From NCBI GenBank assembly GCA_964464175.1, contig CAYXFD010000032.1:1-22866 (forward strand): a stretch of 22,866 nucleotides of DNA. The letters run 5' to 3'. The number at the start of each line of letters is the position of its first letter. Positions within the stretch are counted from its first letter, which is position 1. The notes beneath the pieces were generated by a model, which had not been told where the DNA came from, ran no database searches, and saw only the letters and a program-made list of their open reading frames with translations. Origin of the DNA: CAYXFD01 sp964464175. Lineage in GTDB: Bacteria; Cloacimonadota; Cloacimonadia; Cloacimonadales; JAJBBL01. This document shows, piece by piece, positions 16,234-22,866 of this stretch. A program made the translations under genes and the position numbers.

Positions 16234-18343
16234 ACATATTCTCGCAAAGAAAAAAGATGGCGAAGTGTCTCTGACGGATCACTTGATAGCTACTGCAGAT
16301 GCAGCAGCCAAGGCAGCAGAGTATTGGGGCTTTGACCAGGTTATTGCCAGAGAAGGAGCGCTGCTTCATGACATCGGTAAAGCAAGTCCGATTTTTCAAG
16401 CGATGTTGTCGAATATCAGACCTTATCACCCGTTCAGACATGAAATCGCTTCACTTTTCTTTTTGTCTTTACTCCCGGAAGACCATCAATACCCGATTAT
16501 CGAAATGATCATAGGTCATCATAAATCAATCTATGATGACGCAAATCATTTAGGAATCATAGACATGATAGATTCGATGTCCCCTGAAACAGTTTTCAGA
16601 AATCACTCCCAAGGATTCGGTGAATGGAGTATTATAGCACTTGATATATTAGAATATCTCGGAATTGAGGCAAAGAAGATTACGATAGAAAATGCCAACA
16701 ACAGTTTTGAGAAAACTGTCGAGTACTGCGAGAACATTGGGAACGGCTGGTCAGAATGGAGAGGTTTGTTAGTCGGAGCCGATCATTATGCATCAGCTTT
16801 GAAAGAATCTGCTCATGATAGCTTAAAAAGAGTTTTCAAGCTGCCTGATTTGTCTTACTATCATAGTTTAGTTTCGCAAGACTATCCCTTATCATTGATA
16901 AGTACGAACTCTCCGCAAAAACATACGATTCTTAAGGCTCCGACCGGTTCGGGAAAGACACATTTCTTACTAAAAAGATGTAAGAATCGAGTATTCTACA
17001 TTCTCCCTTATCAGGCTTCGATAAACGCAATGTATGAAAGAATAAGGAAAGATATCGGAGATCATACTGACGATATAAGATTTCTCCATTCCACATCACG
17101 GATTATCAGCACAGGAAATAGTTATCAAGAGGTCGTTTTGCAGGATAAATTTGGAGCTGCGGTTAAGATTCTGACTCCACATCAGATTGCTGCAATTGCT
17201 TTTGGGATAAAAGGGTATGAGAGTATGCTGATGGATTTGAAAGGATGCGATGTCATTCTGGATGAAATTCACACATACTCGAGCATTATTCAAGCTATCG
17301 TATTGAAGATAATCGAAATCCTCGACGCTATAGATTGTCGTATCCATATAGGAACTGCAACCATGCCAACAGTTTTGTATGAAAAAATTATTGATGTATT
17401 AGGTTCTCACACGGTGTATGAGATATCTTTGAAAGATGCAGTTCTGCATGGTTATGATAGACATATTGTCAAGAAAACGGAGAGCTTTGAAGATGTCTTT
17501 TCAATCATAGAAAAAGCAGTCAAAGATAAGAAAAAAGTGCTTGTCGTATGCAATACCGTAGGTAAATCTCAAGAACTCTTTCAAAAGATTTCAGATATAT
17601 GGGATAAATATCCCTCTATGCTAATTCACAGCCGTTTTAAACGATCTGACAGGAAACACTTGGAAGAAAAGCTTATGAATACTTACTGTAAAGAACGAAA
17701 CGGTTGTATTGTGGTTTCTACTCAGGTAATTGAGGTTAGCCTGGATATAAGTTTTGATCTAATGATAACTGAAGCTGCTCCTTTGGATTCGCTGATACAG
17801 AGATTCGGAAGAATCAATAGACATAAGCGTTGGGGGGAGAAACAATTGGAAGAAGTATATGTACTGCCGCCTCCGATTGATGAGAAGAAGGCTCGTCCTT
17901 ATTTGCCGGATGTATTGAAAAAGAGTTACGACATTCTTCCTGATAATGACATATTGAGAGAAACCGATATACAATCGCTTTTAGATTTTGTTTATCCGGA
18001 TATCAGTTTCTTGGATATTGACCTCAGTGCTGTTTTCGAAAGAAACAAATGGAAACTTAAAAAACTCCGGCATAAACACAAATCGGCTTTATTGGAACTG
18101 TTGGATATTGACACGGTACCTTGTATCTCCGAAACTGATGCTGAGTCTTACATTGAGAATAACCGCTACACACGAATGGAAATGGAGATACCGGTTAATT
18201 ACAAATCAATCTCATATAAGAAACTGGCTCAATTAAAACAGGGAAATTATCCGTTCCTGATACCCGAGCGTGCTTATAGCAATACTTTGGGTTTACTACT
18301 GAACGAAATCTCAAGCAATTCTTTTGAAACTGCAATTTTATAG
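16220..18343 (+). CDS. cas3: Cas3 nuclease-helicase (HD plus DExH)
   Basis: This 707-residue protein unwinds and degrades target DNA after recruitment by the type I complex. The N-terminal HD domain has His21, His50-Asp51 in LLHDIGK, RHE (His74) and GHH (100-101). The helicase has motif I APTGSGKT (240-247), motif II DEIH (348-351), motif III GTAT (378-381) and motif VI QRFGRINR (527-534). All key residues are present, so it should be active. The start overlaps the cas5-like gene by 14 nt and has no Shine-Dalgarno site, suggesting coupled translation. Full Cas3 is a type I signature, so this block is a true type I system and not a second type III. Confidence 0.95.
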   Translation: MTKYKHILAKKKDGEVSLTDHLIATADAAAKAAEYWGFDQVIAREGALLHDIGKASPIFQAMLSNIRPYHPFRHEIASLFFLSLLPEDHQYPIIEMIIGHHKSIYDDANHLGIIDMIDSMSPETVFRNHSQGFGEWSIIALDILEYLGIEAKKITIENANNSFEKTVEYCENIGNGWSEWRGLLVGADHYASALKESAHDSLKRVFKLPDLSYYHSLVSQDYPLSLISTNSPQKHTILKAPTGSGKTHFLLKRCKNRVFYILPYQASINAMYERIRKDIGDHTDDIRFLHSTSRIISTGNSYQEVVLQDKFGAAVKILTPHQIAAIAFGIKGYESMLMDLKGCDVILDEIHTYSSIIQAIVLKIIEILDAIDCRIHIGTATMPTVLYEKIIDVLGSHTVYEISLKDAVLHGYDRHIVKKTESFEDVFSIIEKAVKDKKKVLVVCNTVGKSQELFQKISDIWDKYPSMLIHSRFKRSDRKHLEEKLMNTYCKERNGCIVVSTQVIEVSLDISFDLMITEAAPLDSLIQRFGRINRHKRWGEKQLEEVYVLPPPIDEKKARPYLPDVLKKSYDILPDNDILRETDIQSLLDFVYPDISFLDIDLSAVFERNKWKLKKLRHKHKSALLELLDIDTVPCISETDAESYIENNRYTRMEMEIPVNYKSISYKKLAQLKQGNYPFLIPERAYSNTLGLLLNEISSNSFETAIL

Positions 18344-18355
18344 AGAGGAGATATT

Positions 18356-19729
18356 ATGTACACTACGACAATTGGAAGAGAGTTCCTCAAAAGATACAAT
18401 GAAGAGAAAGGAAGCAATTTGACCGCTGAGCAGTTATTTGATGAGATATTTTTTCCTTTGTTTTTTGATCATCATAAGTACCTGATGACTGCTGGGAATT
18501 CTCCAATGGAAAATCCTAAAATTAGTTGGGAAAAAATTATGTTAGGAGAATTCTACCCGAAAAAACATAAAAAAGCGGGAACAAAATATGTTTATGAGAC
18601 GAAAGATGAAAGACATAAGAGATATCATAGATTCAAAACCGACAAGGTGGATCAGTTGGTAGTTGATGACAGTACCGCTTTAGGATACCCAACACTTGAA
18701 AATATTACAACTGGGACTTCTTGTCAAATTACTTCTATTGATATAGTAAATACTAAAGATGACATTTACTTTTCATGGATAGGAGGAGCATTGAGTCTTT
18801 GTACCAAAGGGGGTTTAAATATCCTCTTCAGTGACACTGATTTGTTGATGGACATTTATAAGGGCTGGAGATATTATCGAGACTATCTGGAAAAGAACGA
18901 ATTACTAAAGGGCAATCAAGTCAACACCTGGAATAGTCTCTGGATATGTCATTTATACAACAAAAGAGCTTTTCAGGAGGAGCATCCGATCTACGGAATA
19001 AAAGAACCTGAAAAAAGAAAGGATGGCATTCTCGAATTCAGTACTGTCAGTTGGGTCGAGATTTTAACAAGAATAGCTCAACAAAGACCCCTTGATAATA
19101 TGATCGGATATATCTTTAATATTGGGCAAACTAATACTACGATTGGATTCATCCCCTTTAATCTTGAGCAAATCAAGTATCCGCATGCACTGTACAAGAA
19201 ACTGTTTGGTGAAAACCAATACTGGCAAGATGAGCAAAGAATAATGAGGTTGTTTGGAGGGAGTATTGGTTTTAAACAAGCTTGTCAAAGGGGTGAAATA
19301 GGTCTTGAAGCGTTAATGCCGGCTGGGCTTAGTGAATATATGAGGGGTAAGAAAAAACCTAAAGAGATCTCCGGTGAATCAGAAAGTGACCGGATTATAA
19401 CCTTTAATACTTACAAAACATGGGTGGTAGCAATGCTGAACAATGAAGAACTATGGAAAAAATCCAATGAGTTTGCGGAATTTCTTCTTGAGTATGTCTC
19501 TGAAGGAGAAAGAAAAAAGACCGATAGAAGCAATGATGTTCAAGATCTGATGCAAAGCATAACAAAAAAAGCTTTTATTGATGCCGTTACTAAGATCATT
19601 ACTAAAACGAACAAGTTTGAGTTGTGTCGCAATATGGCTCAAATTGTTCACGAAATGCCAAACGATACCGTAAAGTATTTGATTACATTAATCAAGTTAC
19701 ATTACGAAACAATGAAAAAAACAAGTTAA
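18356..19729 (+). CDS. cas8: Cas8-like large subunit of the type I complex
   Basis: This 457-residue protein is not confidently placed in a named Cas8 subfamily. Features seen are an acidic, helix-rich N-terminus, YPTLENITTGTSCQI (about 113-127), NTWNSLWICHLYNKRAF (about 196-212) and a long helical, lysine-rich C-terminal third, which could be the fused small-subunit region found in many Cas8 proteins. No CxxC pairs are present. Its place between cas3 and cas7, and the absence of any other large subunit, make Cas8 the natural reading; it would then bind the PAM and the DNA target. AGAGGAG lies 5 nt before the ATG. Subtype I-B or a relative is my guess. Confidence 0.7.
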   Translation: MYTTTIGREFLKRYNEEKGSNLTAEQLFDEIFFPLFFDHHKYLMTAGNSPMENPKISWEKIMLGEFYPKKHKKAGTKYVYETKDERHKRYHRFKTDKVDQLVVDDSTALGYPTLENITTGTSCQITSIDIVNTKDDIYFSWIGGALSLCTKGGLNILFSDTDLLMDIYKGWRYYRDYLEKNELLKGNQVNTWNSLWICHLYNKRAFQEEHPIYGIKEPEKRKDGILEFSTVSWVEILTRIAQQRPLDNMIGYIFNIGQTNTTIGFIPFNLEQIKYPHALYKKLFGENQYWQDEQRIMRLFGGSIGFKQACQRGEIGLEALMPAGLSEYMRGKKKPKEISGESESDRIITFNTYKTWVVAMLNNEELWKKSNEFAEFLLEYVSEGERKKTDRSNDVQDLMQSITKKAFIDAVTKIITKTNKFELCRNMAQIVHEMPNDTVKYLITLIKLHYETMKKTS

Positions 19730-19741
19730 GAGAGGTATATC

Positions 19742-20803
19742 ATGGATTCTTATGTATATCTGAGAGGTTTGAGACACGCTGATCACACGGTCTTCTGTGT
19801 CGAAGATGGACAGAAACGTTATTGGGACCCTGTTTTCGGAGTTTTCGTCCCCTTCTCGAGCGGACAACAGGTGAAGAGATCAATCATGGACTCAATTGTT
19901 GACGAATTGAAAGCTAAGCCTTCTCCTATTACCTTCATTACAAAGATAAATACTCAAGGTCAAATAGGAGAAGGTGAAGTATTATCTGCTTGTGATCCGA
20001 GATATGTAGATCAACTCCTTGGCGGTTGGATGCATGCAGCAAGCAAAGGTAAAGAGCGTACACTGAAAAGAAGGAGCCCTTTTTCAGTATCGGCAATGCG
20101 ACCAATACATCCCCTCCTTAGTGGACTGAGAGAAGAGAAGATATCCTTCGACAGATCGGATAAACCACATTTGCATAAAGTTATAGTCAGGGATAAAGAC
20201 AACAATCCACTAAGCGATAGTCAGATAGCGGAAGTGCTTAAAGGTACGGATAAAAGCCTTTATAGGAAATGGATACAAGGTAGTAATCGCGCTTACGGTT
20301 TATATATCTATGATATCGCAATTGATCTAAGAACCCTGTTTTGCGTTTTAACCAACCAGTTCGAACCTGAAATACGCTCCGATATGATAGAGGAGTTAAG
20401 AAAAGCAGGCTGGATAGAATCTGAGAACATTTTCGGCAGTTGTCTCGTAATGCCGAAAGAAGAAAGGGAGAGGATAATACCGGCGATAGCAAAATCCCTT
20501 ATTAACTGGAGAATAACAAGCAACCAGGCAAGGACATTCTCTCTAATGGAGAGTTTGGCAATTGCTGTTAGCAACAATGCAAATAGTATTGCTTCTGCCT
20601 TATATGCCCGTTTACTTGATGATTCTGAAAAACCAAAAGCCGAATTGGTAATTGAGACAATCAACGATGCCAATGTTTTCATCGCTAAACCTTGTGAATC
20701 ATTTCTGGCGAACTGTAATGCAACCCAAGATGCTCTTTCTTCTGCTGAGAAACAACTAATCTCTCTCTTGAAAAGCTTTGATTATGAAAAACAACTCACC
20801 TAA
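19742..20803 (+). CDS. cas7: Cas7-like backbone subunit of the type I complex
   Basis: This 353-residue protein is probably the crRNA-binding backbone subunit of the type I complex (Cas7, Cst2/DevR group). Supporting segments are SSGQQVKRSIMDSI (39-52), close to the Cas7 SSQxxKR motif, then LKRRSPFSVSAMRPIHPLLSG and FDRSDKPHLHKVIVRD, and YGLYIYDIAIDL in the second half of the fold. Length is normal for Cas7. AGAGG stands 6 nt before the ATG, and 12 nt separate it from the cas8-like gene. Both identity and order (cas8 then cas7) agree with I-B-like systems, but here cas5 and cas3 come before instead of after them. Confidence 0.78.
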   Translation: MDSYVYLRGLRHADHTVFCVEDGQKRYWDPVFGVFVPFSSGQQVKRSIMDSIVDELKAKPSPITFITKINTQGQIGEGEVLSACDPRYVDQLLGGWMHAASKGKERTLKRRSPFSVSAMRPIHPLLSGLREEKISFDRSDKPHLHKVIVRDKDNNPLSDSQIAEVLKGTDKSLYRKWIQGSNRAYGLYIYDIAIDLRTLFCVLTNQFEPEIRSDMIEELRKAGWIESENIFGSCLVMPKEERERIIPAIAKSLINWRITSNQARTFSLMESLAIAVSNNANSIASALYARLLDDSEKPKAELVIETINDANVFIAKPCESFLANCNATQDALSSAEKQLISLLKSFDYEKQLT

Positions 20804-20823
20804 TATAAGTTGTATGTGTTTCA

Positions 20824-21318
20824 ATGGATGACATTCAAATTACCGCTACCCAGATTAACTATCATCTTATCTGCAAGAGAAAGCTCTGGCTCTTTTCTCA
20901 TCAGATCAACATGGAACACTCTTCCGAACTTGTGGAGATCGGAAAGTTGATTCATGAACAATCTTATGCCAGGGAAAAGAAAGAGATAACTATCGGTCCG
21001 ATAAAGATCGATTTTATCGGTTCTGACGGTGTTGTTAGAGAGATCAAGAAGTCTTCGAAGATGGAGGAAGCTCATATCTGGCAGTTGAAGTATTATCTCT
21101 ATTATCTAAAACTTAAGGGGGTTAACGACTTGACAGGAGAACTCGTTTATCCGAAACAGAAACAGAAAACTCAAGTCTTTCTAACCGAAGAAGATGAAAA
21201 AGAGCTGGAAATAATACTGCAAGATATAGAGACAATAGTCAGCAAGGAAGAAATCCCTCTGGTAATTAACAAGACGATATGCCGACAGTGCAGCTATTAT
21301 GAACTCTGTTACATATAA
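20824..21318 (+). CDS. cas4: Cas4 RecB-like nuclease
   Basis: This 164-residue PD-(D/E)xK nuclease trims prespacers and helps select the PAM during adaptation. All expected parts are present: cysteines for an iron-sulphur cluster at Cys17, Cys153, Cys156 and Cys162; His44 in GKLIHEQ; catalytic Asp63 (KIDFIG); Glu73 and Lys75 (REIKK); and the QLKYY motif (87-91). The ribosome site is poor, and the gene starts 20 nt after cas7, so translation may depend on upstream genes. It is followed by cas1 and cas2 as in types I-A to I-D. Confidence 0.94.
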   Translation: MDDIQITATQINYHLICKRKLWLFSHQINMEHSSELVEIGKLIHEQSYAREKKEITIGPIKIDFIGSDGVVREIKKSSKMEEAHIWQLKYYLYYLKLKGVNDLTGELVYPKQKQKTQVFLTEEDEKELEIILQDIETIVSKEEIPLVINKTICRQCSYYELCYI

Positions 21319-21351
21319 TAGGATTTCTATCAAGCCATCATGGACTAAGTA

Positions 21352-22347
21352 ATGACAAGAGACTACTATATCTTTTCAAACGGCAGACTGAAAAGGAAAG
21401 ATAATACTATCTTCTTTGTTGATGAAGAAGACAATAAGAAAGCTATACCGGTGGAAACTATCAGAAATCTCTATGTCTTTGGGGAACTCGACTTCAATAC
21501 GAAATTCTTTAATTACTTGGGAAAATTTGGAATAGCAGTTCATATTTTCAACTACTACGGGTTTTACGGTGGGTCTTTCATGCCGAGAAAAACTCTCCTT
21601 TCTGGTGATCTGATAGTTAAACAGGCAAAGTACTTTACCTCGCCTGTGAAACAGCTTCCTCTGGCAAAGGAAACGATAACTGCAGCGATGACAAATATGA
21701 AGAAAAATCTGCTCTACTACACAAACAGAGGTCGTGAACTGAAGAGCATAGTTTCGGAAATAGAAAAAGGAATGACTGCCCTCTCTTCCTGCTGTTCTAT
21801 CGAAGAGCTGATGGGTCTGGAAGGAATGACCCGGAAACATTACTTTGAAGCTTTCCCTATGATTATCAGCAATCCGGAAATGGCTTTCACCCAAAGAGTC
21901 AAACAACCGCCGGATAATGCGATCAATGCCTTGATTTCCTTCGGAAATATGCTTCTCTATACAACTGTCCTCTCGGAAATATTCAAAACACAACTTGATC
22001 CTACAATATCTTTTCTGCACAAACCAGGTTACAGACGATACTCCCTATCGCTTGATATTGCTGAAATTTTCAAACCGATTCTCGTGGACAGGATAATCTT
22101 CAAAGTATTGAATAAAAATATGATAACGGAAAAGGATTTTGATTCCGATCTAAACTACTGCTATATGAATGAGAACGCCCGGAAAGTTTTTGTCAAAGAA
22201 TACGATCAGCAACTGCAAACAACTATCAAACACCGAACTCTTGACCGCCATATTTCCTATCGTCATTTAATTCGTCTCGAGTGTTATAAACTAATAAAAT
22301 GTGTTCTCGAAAATGCAGCTTACAACGCTTTTAAGATCTGGTGGTGA
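21352..22347 (+). CDS. cas1: Cas1 integrase
   Basis: This 331-residue Cas1 inserts new spacers at the leader end of the array together with Cas2. Metal-binding residues are visible: Glu157 (LMGLEG), His223 (FLHKPGYRR) and Asp235 (SLSLDIAEIFKP). The start MTRDYYIFSNGRLKRK is typical of I-B-like Cas1. Length is normal, and no reverse transcriptase or other fusion is present. The ribosome site is weak. Its stop overlaps the cas2 start region. It is the only cas1 in the window, so it must serve both effector modules unless another lies outside. Confidence 0.96.
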   Translation: MTRDYYIFSNGRLKRKDNTIFFVDEEDNKKAIPVETIRNLYVFGELDFNTKFFNYLGKFGIAVHIFNYYGFYGGSFMPRKTLLSGDLIVKQAKYFTSPVKQLPLAKETITAAMTNMKKNLLYYTNRGRELKSIVSEIEKGMTALSSCCSIEELMGLEGMTRKHYFEAFPMIISNPEMAFTQRVKQPPDNAINALISFGNMLLYTTVLSEIFKTQLDPTISFLHKPGYRRYSLSLDIAEIFKPILVDRIIFKVLNKNMITEKDFDSDLNYCYMNENARKVFVKEYDQQLQTTIKHRTLDRHISYRHLIRLECYKLIKCVLENAAYNAFKIWW

Positions 22348-22349
22348 TG

Positions 22350-22613
22350 ATGCATGTTATAGCAATCTATGATGTTAATGAAAAAAGAGTGGGAAAGGTG
22401 TTGAAGGTATTTCGGAAATACCTTACCTGGATTCAGAACTCTGTTTTTCAGGGAGATATTACTGAAGCTAAACTCGAGAAGCTGAAATCAGATCTAAAAA
22501 GAATTATCGACAAAGAATATGATTCTGTTGTTTTCTTCCGCTTCAGAGCGGAAAATCTGTTCAAAAAAGAATTTCTGGGAAAGGAGTTTAACCCTTTTGA
22601 TAATGTGATTTAA
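22350..22613 (+). CDS. cas2: Cas2 adaptation protein
   Basis: This small ferredoxin-fold protein forms the dimer at the centre of the Cas1-Cas2 integrase. The first strand MHVIAIYDV carries the conserved Asp8; the end KEFNPFDNVI is usual for I-B Cas2. Four in-frame starts overlap or adjoin the cas1 stop: GTG 22341, GTG 22344, ATG 22347 and ATG 22350. I take 22350 because it gives the usual MxVI start and puts GGTGG 5 nt upstream. The choice changes the length only from 87 to 90 residues. Confidence 0.95.
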   Translation: MHVIAIYDVNEKRVGKVLKVFRKYLTWIQNSVFQGDITEAKLEKLKSDLKRIIDKEYDSVVFFRFRAENLFKKEFLGKEFNPFDNVI

Positions 22614-22836
22614 GATTACTTGATAAACTTGCTCTCATCGTCGCTTAGTCTTTTTGATTGATCTTTTACCGGCAAATATTGTGAAGAATAACTCAGACTG
22701 CAGCTTTAAATGCTCCAGCAATCTGTTGTCGTCTATCTCCCACGATTTGTACGTTATTATACATCGACGACCTTTTAAGTTCATTTTTGAACTTGACATT
22801 CAATCATCATGCGTTTTTTTTGTTGCGGTTTGCAGG
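22614..22836 (+). promoter_or_regulatory. CRISPR leader
   Basis: This AT-rich, gene-free stretch lies between cas2 and the first repeat. It holds a perfect 7-bp inverted repeat AAGTTCA/TGAACTT with a TTTT loop (22777-22794), overlapping a TTGACA box (22793-22798), and a run of eight T (22814-22821) shortly before the repeat. No good -10 box follows the TTGACA at normal spacing. A short frame that stays open here looks accidental. The leader should drive array transcription and guide Cas1-Cas2. Confidence 0.7.
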
Positions 22837-22866
22837 GTTCTAATCAGACCATTATGGAATTGAAAC
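22837..22866 (+). CRISPR. First (leader-proximal) CRISPR repeat
   Basis: The last 30 bases of the window begin GTTCTAAT and end ATTGAAAC, a repeat class well known from I-B and type III loci. After Cas6 cleavage the ATTGAAAC end would be the 8-nt 5' handle. Only one copy is visible because the window ends here, so spacers and array length are unknown. Orientation and position right after cas2 and the leader fit a + strand array. Confidence 0.88.

Noticed and set aside
21376..22020. Long open frame (214 codons) on - inside cas1
   Set aside because: It is the antisense shadow of a gene with clear catalytic motifs; it has no start context or recognisable domain.
22537..22554. Hairpin TTCCGCT-TCAG-AGCGGAA as a terminator
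   Set aside because: It is inside the cas2 coding sequence and is not followed by a T-run; most likely chance.
22654..22863. Open frame of 69 codons after cas2
   Set aside because: It lies in the leader and runs into the CRISPR repeat, without a ribosome site or protein-like composition.

Overview
The window carries a large CRISPR-Cas locus on the + strand, next to a MATE transporter on the - strand and a dense family of palindromic intergenic repeats with their own transposase. The organism is probably an uncultured Gram-negative bacterium, perhaps from the FCB superphylum such as Cloacimonadota. This guess rests on the Bacteroidota-like second Cas6, the AT-rich codon use, strong GGAGG ribosome sites and the abundance of the repeats. 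I cannot confirm it from sequence alone.

Layout. 1-148 holds palindromic repeats. 149-1498 (-) is a MATE efflux protein. 1499-2204 is intergenic with decayed repeat copies and a candidate promoter. 2205-3020 (+) is a first Cas6. 3021-3539 and 4143-4676 are arrays of the palindromic repeat, and between them lies a REP-associated tyrosine transposase (RAYT, 3540-4142). 4677-6813 holds an AAA15/OLD-like ATPase and an EcsC-like, partly hydrophobic protein. 6845-14940 is a six-gene Cmr-type effector: cmr1, cmr6-like, a Csx11-like Cas10, cmr4, a cmr5-like small subunit and a cmr3/Cas5-like RAMP. The Cas10 has no visible GGDD cyclase motif, so I read the module as subtype III-C. 15004-20803 is a complete type I effector set in the order cas6, cas5-like, cas3, cas8-like, cas7. 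20824-22613 is the adaptation module cas4-cas1-cas2. A leader follows, and the window ends exactly with one 30-bp CRISPR repeat.

How the parts work together. From 4677 to 22613 every gene points the same way, with overlaps or gaps of at most about 75 nt. This looks like one or a few long transcripts. Two unrelated interference machines, an RNA-guided III-C complex and a type I Cascade with Cas3, appear to share one adaptation module and probably one array, although only its first repeat is visible. The III-C Cas10 seems unable to make cyclic oligoadenylate. The adjacent ATPase and EcsC-like pair are therefore interesting as possible non-cOA partners or as an independent defence module. The first Cas6 is separated from the rest by the RAYT/REP cluster, which looks like a later insertion or expansion.
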